Below the pieces are notes generated by a model, which worked only from the letters and a program-made list of their open reading frames with translations, ran no database searches and was not told the origin of the DNA. Positions 29,181 through 41,100 of a stretch of DNA of 64,000 nt are shown here, in pieces; the first letter of the stretch is position 1; each line of letters opens with the position of its first letter. The DNA is taken from NCBI RefSeq assembly GCF_040054535.1, contig NC_090780.1:3580001-3644000 (forward strand). The letters run 5' to 3'. Origin of the DNA: Antennarius striatus. Taxonomy: Eukaryota > Chordata > Actinopteri > Lophiiformes > Antennariidae. Made by a program: the position numbers and the translations under genes.

Positions 29181-29269
29181 CCAATCATCGTCCACTTACT
29201 AAACTATAGTGGGCGTTGATTGGTTATCGTGTTCATTACCTTATTTTATTGGATAATAAATTAACCAAT
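29181..29269 (-). promoter_or_regulatory. Cluster of four CCAAT boxes upstream of the carrier gene
   Basis: CCAAT motifs lie at 29181-29185 and 29265-29269 on the plus strand and at 29219-29223 and 29248-29252 on the minus strand (ATTGG on plus). They are within 250 bp upstream of the inferred first exon of the glutamate carrier, which ends at the donor GTAAGT just below 29020. Clustered CCAAT boxes are typical of NF-Y bound, TATA-less promoters. NF-Y binding is inference. Confidence 0.5.
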
Positions 29270-30966
29270 CAAATGGTTTCATCAAAATGGTCAAAGATGA
29301 AATCCCTTGGGGCGAAATTCTTCACATTACTGTAGTTTAATCGAAGTTAGATATTTTATTGGGATTATCATAAATTAGTCTAATGATTCATTCCACTGCT
29401 GCTCTAAATGATTTAAGGGTTGAGACAATGATTCTGCTATTTCAAAACCTTGGACTAAGGTTCTAATAAGATTAAGATAGTAAACCTGTGGGCGACACCA
29501 GTGGGACAAGACCTCTTATCTTCAAGTGCAGACAGGGTGGCTGTAGTGGGTAGAAGGACTTCACTTCACTTTAAACACTGATATACACTTCTGTGTATGT
29601 GTAGAGCAGCTATACATACACAGAAGTGTTTTATTTATGCCACTTTTTAACTCATTAAATTCATCTTTCAGCCACAGTTACTCTACAGATCTATGATACA
29701 AACTCATTTAATTCCCAGTGTGCAGTGGATAGAAATATTTGTAACAGCAAACAATACGGATGATAAAGCTCAACAAACACAATTTAGACAGGATTAGTTA
29801 TTATAACGATGTTCGAACAAATGCTTAAATTAAATCTGCATATTGAGTCACATCAAAATAGCAGCAGGATTAAGTGAAAACTTTATGTGTAGGTCGTCAT
29901 AGAAACTGCTGTTTAGGTCCTAGGGGGACTGTGGGTTCCTAACACAGCAGATGGGGCCGGCCTGTCCTGCCGCCTCCTGTCTGTCATGAAGCTCTTCAAG
30001 TGGAGGATGACAGTCAGACATTTAGGATGATGTGTTGAGCGGAATTAAATATTGAATAAATTGAGTGGGGGACTATATAAAAGTAAGCAGAAAATAGTTT
30101 CCACAAACACATGTATGTACTCACTTACTTTAAAAGTCTTTATGTAATGACCCACTTTATTTTTATGTGACCTCAAACAGATTTACCATAAAGATGACTG
30201 ATTACAGCCCACATTCATCATCATTTTTTGCATCATGCTCATTTACACAACAGCGGTATGGTGGCATTCTAAAAGATTTCACTCATGAGCCCTTCAGTTT
30301 TTCTCCTTTCAACCGCATGTACAGTAAGTCAGAAGATAATAAACTAGACGGTGATCAGACGCTTGTAAAGCTGTATGGCAGACAGAGGGATAGACATCCT
30401 TCATTATTATTATATTCGAGCAATGGCCTAGGGTGTCTTTATCCTTGGTAGGACACTGAATATACTGCCTTTATGTTCTGAAGCAGTAGTGAAATTGTAA
30501 ACATAGAGGATATATTAATTCCAAGTAGTTATAATAATAGATACGAGCAGTTTGAGTCTTGGTACTTGCAGCTACATTTTTCAAATGAAAGTTTTTGTAA
30601 AAGTTTGAATGAATTCTTTATCTTGTGTTTTTGCTAATTTTATGTAACTAATTTCAATATTTCGCTTCTTGAATTCTTGAAAGTCATCCGTCAGCAGGGT
30701 TGCCATTCTGTCTGAGCTGCTGACCTCCAGGGAATGATTGTGTGTCATTTTGTGTTGAAGAAACAAAGGTAGATCGCTGAATCACTCAAAGGCATTTTTT
30801 AAGCGTTCATACAGACCATGTGATGTAGATGAGAAGTTTACTACTGTATTGTGAAGGCTACTGTGTGAACTGGATATAATACAAACTTACTGTTAGGATG
30901 TCGTAGTTAAACTTTCAGGCTTTGTTAGCGCTGAAACTGGTTTATGACATGTTAGTGTTAAATAAA

Positions 30967-30981
30967 CACACACGCACACAC

Positions 30982-31022
<41 letters not shown>
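30967..31022. repeat. CA dinucleotide microsatellite
   Basis: CA tract with a few interruptions (GC, TA), about 55 bp, intergenic. Confidence 0.9.
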
Positions 31023-31024
<2 letters not shown>

Positions 31025-31719
31025 AATTACATAAGGTGGAAAAGTCAAATGTTCTGTTTTGCATAGCATGTGTGTCATACTTGGATCAGTCTTTTGTTGT
31101 ACTTAATAAAATTCTATTCATTCTGATTGTTTTCAATCCGTTTCTTGATTGATATCCAATAGAATCAGATCGTTCGGATCTGACAGTCTTATATCACCCT
31201 ATGACGGCAAGTTCCAGCAGAAAGTCTGATGTTTAATGTTATTGATGTTCAGGTTCATAGACTAAACAGACCGGCTCCATCTCAGAACAGTGACCTATAC
31301 ATATGTAAAGTGTATGCCTCATGTTATAAACACACATGAATGTTTTCATAACACAAGTTGGGTGGTACAAATGGCCTGTCCAGGAAAACAGCCATGACTT
31401 CAAACTCATTTATGTGATACATTTTTAAGTCTTCTTGATACGTCTGCTGAAGATTGACTTCCTCTCTCTCTCTCTCTCCCTCAGCGACGAGGCCGTGGAG
31501 AGGGAGCTGTCGTGACACGGTCAGCTCCTGAGTACTACAAATACGTTCCTGGTCGGCAATACCACTCAGGCATGTTACGCCTTCCGGAGACAGGTTACGA
31601 TGATCTCTAATCGGATCAATGAAGATATATATCATGCTCACGTTTAAAATTGATTAATATAACTACAGGGTTTATGTCACCAATGAGGGCATGAAATGTT
31701 TCCTCTACGCACCCGGCTG

Positions 31720-31992
31720 CTGTGGTTGCCGCAGGGCCGGTGGTTGCAGCATCTTACGCGGCTGTGGTGGCCTCCGGTACTGTGGCCGGGCTCCGAGGTC
31801 GTGACCTTGTGGGTTTCCGGCTCCATTCCCCGCTGGGTCACCGGCTGCCAACCCGGATGCAGGTGACAGCGTCAAAGGACAGCCGGTGGCTGCGGCCTCT
31901 GTGGTGGCTTCCAGTGCCACGGTCCTGATTTCACATTCCCCACTGAATCACCGGCCATCAACCCAGAGGTCACGGGTGACAGCACAAAGGTT
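31720..31992. repeat. GC-rich imperfect tandem duplication
   Basis: Two units about 110 bp apart share blocks: ATTCCCCGCTGGGTCACCGG (31825) against ATTCCCCACTGAATCACCGG (31935), each followed by ACCCGG/ACCCAG, GGTGACAGC and CAAAGG, and preceded by 'CTGTGGTGGC' and 'GCCGGTGG' blocks. It is strongly GC-rich in an AT-rich neighbourhood. Plus-strand frames are rich in Ala, Val and Pro. There is no recognised domain or splice context, so I do not call a gene. Confidence 0.6.
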
Positions 31993-32730
31993 AAATAGGA
32001 CACGGATAACAACAAAAAGGATGGACAGATTGATTTGATGGAGGCTGGAGGGGGCAGAGAGACAGCCGCCAGGATGGTAGAGTCTCAGCTGGAGAAGAAG
32101 GAATAAGATGATATTGTGATAGATGAGGAATTATTAAACATAGCTCCTAAAAGAAAACATGCTAACACAAGAATGAAATAAAGCGAAGAAAATTGCTAAA
32201 GAAGCACCTGAGACACATCTCCTGATACAAGTAGCTCTGAGAACGGAAGTGAAAACAGTTTGAAAGAAGCCGTAACAGAAAAATATGATTCACAAATGAT
32301 TAAACAAAATTCCTGCAAGACACAAAAGGTTTGAGGGCCAAAGTAGAAAACTTTCTGTTTCTGTTTCTGGAAAGCGACCGTTTTTATTTAAAAAATTCAG
32401 AAGGAAGTGACCAACCGGTTTTTACGGACCAAGAGGTTTTTAGATAAATGTTAAAAAGTTAGATGTTTTCTTCTATTCAGGAAACAAAGAGTACTGTTGA
32501 AAATCCTACCATTGTTTTGTTTGTGAGATGTGAATTCCTGTTTGCGTGAATCTCTTTTGGATTTTGTGTCAATATGATCATCTTGTAATTTGGCTTTTAT
32601 GAATAAGCATGATCTTAAAAATCGATTCAAATCTCTTTATCTCTCTTTTTCTCCCTCTCATCCCAGCATCTCAACAGAGATTCATTCTTCACTTATTCCT
32701 GTTAAACGGCAGTGTTTTTAAGGGTTATTA

Positions 32731-33793
32731 TATAGATTAATCTTAAAAAGTAGGATTTAGGTACTGCTAAATGCTGAAAGTCACTTTCAGTATTATTTGA
32801 TATAAAAAGTTCATATGAACCACAGCTGTAGCTCACTTTAATCTAACATTAACCAGCGTTTGCAACATGTCCAGTGGTTTTCCACCAGCTGAGAGGTCAG
32901 CATTCCTCGTCCCACCGTCATGGCTCAAATATTTCTCTCATTTTGTCTCGATGGATAAACACAACACAAACTGAGCTACGTGGAAAAGTGGTTGGTATGC
33001 GCATCACATGATTGGCTTTGTGGGAGAGCTGACGAAGATAAATTCCATTTCATCCACTGCTTTATTCATTAGTGTGTCCAGGTCAGTATTTCACAACAAC
33101 ACCATATAGGGAATTTTAGCCCGGCAGTCAAACCATTGTTGCATTTCAATCTAAAGCTAAACTATTTAAAATAGTTTTTCATGAAAAATGTGCTCATCAA
33201 ACATTCAACCAACTCATTCATTCTTTCATCTCCAATACCAGCTTTTCTCTGTCGCGGGTCGCAGCTTGCTGGAGCCTATCCCAGCCAACTGGAGGTGTGA
33301 TGGAGGGGACACTCCAGGCGTGACGCCAGTACACAGCTTGTGCTTTGATCTATGGTCTTTATAGTTGTACATAGTGGTGGAGAAATATGTGCAATTAGAG
33401 ATCAATGACTCAACCTAATCACTTCATAAATAACACAATATTTTTCATCGGATTATTTATTATAATCTAAATAATATCTTAGCTATATTTGTTTTCACTT
33501 TAAGATGAGTTGTATGCTCTCAGGACATTAAGACATACATCATGTTTTTTTAAACCTGAGTTTTAAATTAAAGCTTTAGCATCCAGTTAGTTTATAGTTA
33601 TATTCCATAATTATCAGCTGACCAGTTCCAGGTTAAAACGTGTCTGGTTGTTACTGTGTGCAGAAGGCCATAGTGCTAGATTAAAGTGAGCTACATCTGT
33701 GGTTCATATGAACTTTTTCAAATCAAATAATACTGAAAGTGACTTTCAGCATTTAGCAGTACCTAAATCCTACTTTTTAAGATGAATCTATAT
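32731..33793. mobile_element. Unassigned element with about 115-bp inverted arms
   Basis: The left arm (about 32731-32848) and right arm (about 33676-33793) are near-perfect reverse complements. Shared blocks include CTTAAAAAGTAGGATTTAGG, ACTGCTAAATGCTGAAAGTC, ACTTTCAGTATTATTTGA and GTTCATATGAACCACAG. Between the arms lie about 830 bp that include a dispersed-repeat fragment but no transposase. It may be a non-autonomous DNA transposon or a hairpin-type repeat with a later insertion. Target duplications are not clear. Confidence 0.7.
33225..33345. mobile_element. Dispersed teleost repeat fragment
   Basis: The stretch CGGGTCGCAGCTTGCTGGAG followed by 'CCTATCCCAGCCAACTGGAG' and 'GACACTCCAGGCGTGACGCC' is a degenerate copy of a very abundant teleost retroposon 3' end. 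It lies between the inverted arms of the 32731-33793 element. Confidence 0.5.
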
Positions 33794-34653
33794 TTTTTTC
33801 CCCATACTTTCCTATATTTGTTAAACTGGCATTATGTAGTTTGTTACATTTCTGCCCAAAGTCAAGATCATCCCAATCTTCTTGAGTTTACAAACCACGC
33901 CAGACATCAGTGCTCAGAGATAAGACTCGACGTGGGCAGAAATCGAGGTAACGACGGCTACTTTTAATCGTGAAGTGAGACTGAAAGAAGAAAAATCTCT
34001 TTGGCCAATTCAGTTTCTATATTCCAATCCTGTTGCCATCAACCGAGAGACATCTAAATATAGAAAGTGTCACAGCAATGGTGTATTTTCCATAAGTGAT
34101 ATACTCATATAGCACATGGGGACATGAAAGTCATGTCACAGAGATTCCACTCATGAAGGTCTGATCATGTCCTCTGTGTCTCTGAATCTTTGAGCTAAAA
34201 ATAAGCTTCAGCTGTCTCCCCCAAATTCTCTGTATGAATGGGAAAGTGTAACATGTGAACTCTGTGTGGGCTGAGGTGAATATTAACAGACAAACTCACG
34301 CTGTATTTTTAGAGTCAATTCAAGTTTGCATCATGTCCGGTCCTTGTGATCCATCATTCTCACCGCCTGTCTGTTTGATAAGAGGACGGTAAAGGGTCAT
34401 GTGCTTCCCAGACTGACTTGTGAGGTAAATATAGTGTCCTGGAGTGTTGTGGTCTTGTGACAGTGATGTAATAAACATGAATTTAATGTTATGACACAGG
34501 ATGTGACCAAGTCAGTCGCAGCTTGGTCAGAGAGTTTTAATTGAGTTGCATTCAGAGTAAACAATCTGAAAGTAAGAGGCAGGACACAATCCAGCAGGGG
34601 GTACAGGAAGGAACAGATATCACTGGTGAAGGGCGACATTAAAACACAGAGAC

Positions 34654-34659
34654 TTTAAT
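34654..34659 (-). promoter_or_regulatory. Poly(A) signal for tshb
   Basis: ATTAAA on the minus strand lies about 50 nt past the tshb stop, giving a short 3' untranslated region as is usual for this hormone gene. Confidence 0.5.
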
Positions 34660-34707
34660 GGTTTCAGCAGTTTCAGTCTGAGGTGGGAGGGGGGGGGGAC
34701 AAAGGAA

Positions 34708-36083
34708 TCAGGATGGGATCATGTAGTTGCTATGGTCGGGGTACGGGTAGAGGCGCCTGAAGGGTTTGGTGCACCTCGCGCCGTCCACGCCTCCCCTGTG
34801 TGCACACTCATTGCTGTCGGTCCTGCAGGCGCCGCAGTGGCAGCTGACGGCCACGGGGTAAGTGAAGACGGGATTGGAGCTGATGGGGCAGCCGGGCAGA
34901 AGGGCCGTCCGGTATTCTACCTTGTCGTAGGTGCAGCCTCTCTGGATCATGAAGCGGGGGCCCAGGAGGTCCCTCATGTTACTGTCCTGATGGTCACGGA
35001 AGACGTGAATGAAACAAATACTGTACACCTCATGTTTATCTACCTGTCTCTATCTGTCTACCCAATGATGACGTTTTCATTTTAAACATACATCACTTGG
35101 GTTACGACAAAAAGGAAATATGTTTGTTTTTTTAATTTTTTAAAAATTTGATCTACACCTTCTTGCCAATCAGGAATTAGAAATTTCATTTTCCCTTTAA
35201 ATGACATTTTACTTTAATGAAGTACAAGTGATGTTCATCATCATGTGCTTTCCTCAAGTCAAGATACATTTCAACCCAGATGGCTGAAGCATAGAAAAAG
35301 AGAATTATTTGCTCTATCTACCAGCACAATTCAGATCAGTGCATATCAGTACATGTCAGTACATATCAATACATATCAGTACTTGTCAGTACATATCAAT
35401 ACATATCAGTACTTGTCAGTACATATCAATACATATCAGTACTTGTCAGTACATATCAATACATATCAGTACTTGTCAGTACATGCCAGTACAGGCACAC
35501 AACAGGAATCAAGGAGGAATCAAGATGAGCATATGTAAAACCCATAAGAGGATGAAACATGCTGTGCCTACATCTGCTCTGGTTTTCTAGTGTAAGAATC
35601 CTTCATACTAGATACGTTCTTTGATTTGTGAATTAATTATAATTTACATGACAGGAGTTTGTCAGGTTTCGATAAAATCAGTCAGTAAAAACCTTCAAAT
35701 GGAAACTTTTTTACTTGAGTACTTTCTCACTTTTTCTCAGGTAAAGATGTTAAATCACTACTTAATTTAAACAACTGTACTTTAGTATAATATGGATCTC
35801 GACTTTATTTACACAAGTGTACTTCAGTATGAAGTGGATGTACATTTACCCCTTCTGTGTTCTCTCTGCTCCGAGCTCCTTTCAAAGAAATACTGAAAAA
35901 CTAACGAAATACGGAACATACCCTGGAGTAGCAGAATCCCATGCAGATGGTGGTGTTGATGGCCACACAGAAGTCACACTCTGGCCTCTCCACATACAGG
36001 GTGAAGTCAGTGGGGAAACAGGTGGGCACGGCGGGGCCGAACAGCAGGAAAATGAGCCAGCATGTCAAAACCGCCGTCTCCAT
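34708..36083 (-). CDS. tshb: Thyrotropin (TSH) beta subunit
   Basis: Beta chain of the pituitary glycoprotein hormone TSH, which pairs with the common alpha subunit and drives the thyroid. Two coding exons, 35922-36083 and 34708-34986, give 54 + 92 = 146 residues (human 138). The first exon holds a 20-residue signal peptide (METAVLTCWLIFLLFGPAVP), then TCFPTDFTLYVERPECDFC, the N-glycosylation site NTT and CMGF, the fish form of the CAGY motif. The second begins DSNMRDLLGPRF and holds QRGCTYDKVEYRT, PGCP, the VFTYPVAVSCHCGAC stretch and the NYMIPS end. Twelve cysteines (5 + 7) fit the cystine knot and seat-belt. The intron position is the one conserved in glycoprotein hormone beta genes. A noncoding first exon probably spans about 36228-36268, spliced to an acceptor at 36125. 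The intron contains a 10/30-bp tandem array. Confidence 0.97.
35334..35498. repeat. Nested 10-bp / 30-bp tandem array
   Basis: About sixteen 10-bp subunits of the types ACATATCAGT, ACTTGTCAGT and ACATATCAAT are arranged as a higher-order 30-bp unit repeated about four times, with divergent edge units (ACATGTCAGT, ACATGCCAGT). It lies in the tshb intron. The open frames over it (HISTCQYIS repeats) are by-products of the 30-bp period. Confidence 0.95.
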
Positions 36084-36227
36084 TTTTAAGAGATGTTATT
36101 CAATGTTTTTCAATCAATACGGGACCTGCATGAGAAGGAAAGACGAAGAGACAAATTGATTACCAGATGACAGAAAACATGTTATCTTCTGTGCTATTTG
36201 TTTCCCTCTGGATACGTCCCGGGTCAC

Positions 36228-36310
36228 CTGTCGGAATAACGCCGGCGCCTGCGGGCCCTGATGATGCTGTGAGCCTGAACGTCTCCGCTGGACAGTATTT
36301 ATGCAAACAA
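36228..36310 (-). promoter_or_regulatory. tshb core promoter and noncoding exon 1
   Basis: On the minus strand a TATA-like ATAAATA (36296-36302) is followed about 70 nt later by the donor CAG|GTGACC at 36228. This places transcription start near 36268 and a noncoding exon of about 40 nt, much like mammalian TSHB. An octamer-like TTTGCAT overlaps the upstream side of the TATA and may serve POU factors such as Pit-1, which is inference. Confidence 0.55.
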
Positions 36311-38103
36311 TAAATAATCCCCTTTCATGCAAGGTAGTCATTATCTTCGATCTGTGGCTGAAAAGGAAAGAAATGAACTTTTGGTCCATTATGTGGATGA
36401 AATGCATTAATGATTTCCTTCATGAACAAAGGTCATGCGGTAACCAAGGCAACTGAAACAACAGATGCTGCTCTGTCTGAAAGCCTCCCAGCGCATTTTA
36501 AAACTCCTTCTCCAAAGGATGCCTTGTGTGTGTTTTTTTTGTCTGTGTGTGTGTGTGTTAAAAATATATTTATATGTGATTCAGCAATGTCCAACATTGT
36601 ACTGGACATGTGCGCGAAACATTCTGAGCAGTTACACCCAATCTGTTCTCTCTGTCAAATAAAATATCATTACTGTTCAGATCGAAACATCAAAACACTG
36701 ATAAGACATTATAACAGGAGGAAGACGATTTCCCATGAAACGCTGCCAGACTTACGGGCGTTGTATAATCTACATAGTTGATTAATAATTGCTAAGGGTA
36801 GGTGAAAACACTGTGACACAGTAAAGTTGTAAAAGTAAAGACTGACTGTTTTAATGTGTTTATTATCTATTTCTTATTGTTCTGTCGTCTTCTGCTGAAC
36901 AGAACACTTCCTTCTGGGCTGCCTTGTTGCCTTGTCATAATTAGATCACATAAATCATATAAATACACCTGATAGACTGATTTTCTTCGTTTTCCATTTC
37001 AGTGACACTGTCTCTTATTGAAAACAAATTAATGAATGAATAGTTGTGGTATGTAATGTACCTGGATAAATAAATAAATAAATAAATAAATAGCTAGGAG
37101 TAACTGGTCCAGTGAAGAGGAAGAGGAATATTCAGAGGAAATAAGGAGAAGAAACCCAGTAAAATTTAGGTTCAATGTCCAGTTCAGGAGCTCATTCCTC
37201 ATTCGGAGCTCTTATCATTTCTGCAAACATTAACGCTGGATGCTACTTATTATTAACTTCAAAGGTCTTCCCTGTAGGAGATGCTCATGAATGGCAACTT
37301 CATTCCAGAAATAAACCCACTGAAGTCACTGCTCAGCAGAATCAGAGTAAATACGGGCGTAGAGTCATGAGGTCCCTGCTTACAGCTCACACTTTCTTTC
37401 TCTTTGTCTCATGCAACTTTTCATGTTACTGTATTTACCACATTTCCCCTGAATGTTCATCTCTGGAGTGATAACCAAAAATATAGATGAGCTCAGAGCA
37501 GAAACGTGACTGCTGACATCGTGAAAAGGAGAGAACAAAAGTACCGACGCAACCTGAGAGACTGAACTCGTTCAGCCTTCTGAAACACCTGACGTAACGA
37601 CTGAGTAACCAGGACCGGTATAAAGAACGCTCCTGGATGAGAAAGGTCGTCTCGTCTCATCCCAGGGGACTTTTGGGACAGGACAAATCCAGGAGAACAA
37701 ATTCAGGAGAGCCTTTGACATTTACAATCACTTAAAAATGTTGCTGACCTCAGACCTGTATATCCTTGATGGATCATTAACTAAAGTGAACCAATCTTTA
37801 TAGTCACCTGAAAGCATCAGAGTGGACTAGTCTAGTGCAGCATTCAACTTTCAGCTGAAAACAACAGAGGACTAAAACTTCAACCTTGTTGGATTTTTGA
37901 GAACCTTTCAACGTGAAAACAGCTGATTTAAAGTCAATTTAGCGAATCTGACAAACATTTCTTTAATTTGTTCATAGTGTATGTGGTTCTTTCAGGATTA
38001 TTTGAAGGGAGGAGCAATTAAATATTATCAGGCCTGGACACAGATATTCTCCTGAATGTTCAGAAGGAAATGTTATTAACAGGAATCTCCTTGTGAACTC
38101 ACC
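36311..38103. other. Intergenic region between tshb and the slc5a8-like gene
   Basis: The two genes are divergent, so this is a shared upstream region. I see no coding exon. A short TAAA repeat lies at about 37070-37092. The 98-residue frame at 37175-37471 (+) has no recognised motif. Confidence 0.5.
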
Positions 38104-41100
38104 ATGGTCGGTACAGGTGGCTCAGTGGCCAATTTCTCTGTGTGGGATTATGTGGTGTTTGCTGGAACAATTCTGGGGGCAGCTGGTATCGGCCTTTTCC
38201 AAGCAATCATAAACCGTAAGAAGACCAGCAGTGCTGAGTTCTTGCTGGGTGGACGGCAAATGTCGGCTCTGCCGGTCGCCATGTCTCTCACCGCCAGCTT
38301 CATGTCTGGCATCACGGTTATCGGCACACCTGCTGAGGCCTACTGGTTTGGAACCGCCTTCTGGCTCTTTGGGTTTTCCTACGCCATCATGTCTACCATC
38401 ACTGCAGAGATCTTTGTCCCGCTGTTCTACAGAATGGGGATCACCAGCGTCTATGAGGTAAATAAATTGATGGAAAAGCACAAACCAGGGCGACAGGTGC
38501 AGCAAGAAAAGATCAATAAAGCAAACATGTTTTATTTGTTGACTACCGGAAACACAGATGGTTTAAAATGAGTATCAGAGGTTTCATAGAATTCTGTAAA
38601 AGGAAGATTATCATTCAAGTTAAATCTGCAAAAAAGAAAAGAATTACGAAAAATAAAGAAAAACAAACCAACAATGTGATGCAAATGTTTATTTTTAGAT
38701 TACAGTTATAATTATGAACGTTAACCCGTCCTTGTTGGTAAATGATGAATGCGTCTTCCTAACCAATCATGTCACTCCTACCTGTTTACTGGAGTAAAAG
38801 TCTAAACAGGTGTTTACTGACATCATCGTCTGTGAGTTGGCATCCCATGTTTGAACATGTTCAGCATGTATCAGAAACGTAACACTGGGGATCATTTCAT
38901 GTTTAGTTCGTTCTGCTTTTGGTTAAGACGCGATGTGTGGATCAGACATCCAATTAAATTCAAAACACAGATCAGTGTTGTACAAGTGAACCAACAGGGA
39001 GTGGAAAGTAGAGATAAAATCTATATTAGTCAGGAAGTGGAACTGTTTAAAAGTGTACAAGATTTTAAAAAAAGTGTACAAAATAAAAAATAAGTGTGTT
39101 AATAGTCGGTGGAGTCTGTGGTTGGGGGGCTGTCTGGTTGAGTGCCGCTCACAGGGGGCCAGACGGGGCCCTGACAGGTAATCCACTGAATTAACCCTTG
39201 AACTTCAGGCTAATGGAGGGAATGTGAGGCTACTGTCAGTGAATGTGTAACAGAAGGACTGGATGATGTCCTTGACCTCACATGAGTTACTGCTACTGTC
39301 GACACCTCCTGGTGACACCTCCTGGTGATCTCCTCAGGAGGTAGTATCAATCTCCACGGCTCTCCCTTTTGACCAACACAGCGTTAGCCGCTGTTGGTTG
39401 GAGAACGTCACCTCCATCTCTTTGGGTCAGTGGTGACACAACTCCACAAACTCCTGTGGAGTGGAGCTGTGGTTCTGAGATGAGCCTGACAGCAGAGACG
39501 GAAGGACGGTATCATCTGCAAACATGAGCAGATGACAGTTGGGCGGGTAGATTATCAGTGTGGAGGAAGAAACACTCCTTTGAGGAGAAAGGAGAGGAAA
39601 AAAAAGACATACTGAAGTATGTGTAAAACTGAAGTCAGCAAACAGGAGGACGTCAGTGGTGCAGGGGTTTGTGGTGATGCCTGAGTGATATGCAACCTGG
39701 ACCGGGTCCAGAAACCACCTCAAACCTTCCTGGGATTGTGGTTTTAAATAAACCAAACCGCTGTGTGAACCAGATCAACGCTGTCATCACGTGTGACTTG
39801 TCATTCCTTCTCATTTCCAGTACTTGGAGCTCCGCTTCAACCGGTCCATTCGGATAATGGGAACGTCAGTGTATATTGTACAGACGGTAAATAAACATGC
39901 TTTTATTACAGAAAGAGGAATATTCAGCAGCTGTGTGTATGTAGATGATGAACAGCAGTATAATGGAAATGGAACAAACATCCATAATAATAAGATGCTA
40001 AATGTCTCTTTTTTCCCCTTTTGACTTGATGTAAATTTGATTCCACTCCTATGATGAATATGAAGGAAGTTCTTGTTGTGTTTCCAACAATCAACTAATG
40101 GTTTCCTCTTCTTCAGATCCTCTACACCGGTATGGTCATTTATGCTCCGGCTCTCGCTCTAAATCAAAGTAAGTTTCTTTCAAGACATGTTTTCACAACA
40201 TTTATGAATGAAATCTCGTGAGTATGAACCTCTCATCCTTCAGAGTTCTTTTTATTATTTCTTCTTCTTTTTTTTTATTTTTTACTTGCGATAAATGTGT
40301 GTCTTTTAGATAAATAACCACTGGAGAAATATGGTTTTCTTTTTTTTTAATTTAAGGTTTTGGCCACACTAAACCTTTATTTAGTTCCAGTCAATCTCCC
40401 TACCAACATCTGAACTGTCCTGGTTACAGTCTCAATACTGCTGATGAAAACATGGCTGTATGTGTTTATTTTTTTATCTCGATAAAAGACCATCGATAAA
40501 CAGCGATGTGTGTTTTTGTCTTTGTTTGAATTATTTGGCCATTTCAGTGAGATCATTCAGAATGTGACAAGCACCATGTATTATTAAATATCTAAATAAG
40601 GTTATCTGGATTTTTTTGGTCGTTATAATAATGCATCATTATTTCTCAGTCACAGGACTTGACCTCTGGGGGGTGCTGGTAGCTACAGGAGTCGTGTGCA
40701 TTATCTACTGCACCTTGGTTGGTACTGCACTTGGCAACAAGCATTTTCTACACGTATATCTTTATACTCTGAGTCAAACAGTCTACGAGGGCACAGACTA
40801 GAATCTGGGAGTTTAAGTGTGAATTTTAAATTATTAAAATAAGCATTATTATAAGTCACTGTAGTTTGTTTTACCACTTTTACTGTGATAGCATCATGTA
40901 ACTAGTTAAATTAGTTTTGAATAAAATACAGTTAATGTATGATGATGCTTTATCGCAGTTAGCTTCAACTATCACGAGTTTACAACAAACTAAAGCGGTT
41001 CTAAGCTGTGTTCTGTTCCAGGGGGGTCTGAAAGCTGTAATCTGGACCGACGTGCTGCAGATGGTGATCATGCTGGCGGGGTTTGTGGCCGTCATCGCAC

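Larger units (their letters stand above)
28374..34707. other. Region between the glutamate carrier and tshb
   Basis: Apart from the carrier's first noncoding exon (ending 29020) and promoter, I recognise no gene. The region holds a CA microsatellite (30967-31022), a GC-rich duplicated tract (31720-31992), a large inverted-repeat element (32731-33793), and, just left of tshb, an ATTAAA poly(A) signal on the minus strand. The 105-residue frame at 31324-31641 (-) has no recognisable motif. Confidence 0.5.

Noticed and set aside
31722-31928. Ala/Val-rich frame in the GC-rich tract
   Set aside because: Composition follows from the GC-rich duplicated repeat; no signal of a gene around it. Kept only as a repeat and a finding.
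34732-35085. 117-residue plus-strand frame rich in Val, Gly and Ala
   Set aside because: Antisense shadow of the tshb second coding exon.
35245-35590. Open frames with HISTCQYIS-type repeats; also considered as a CRISPR-like array
   Set aside because: The 30-bp period keeps frames open by itself, there are no unique spacers between repeats, and this is a vertebrate intron.
38122-38505. 127-residue minus-strand frame over slc5a8-like exon 1
   Set aside because: Antisense shadow of a real coding exon.
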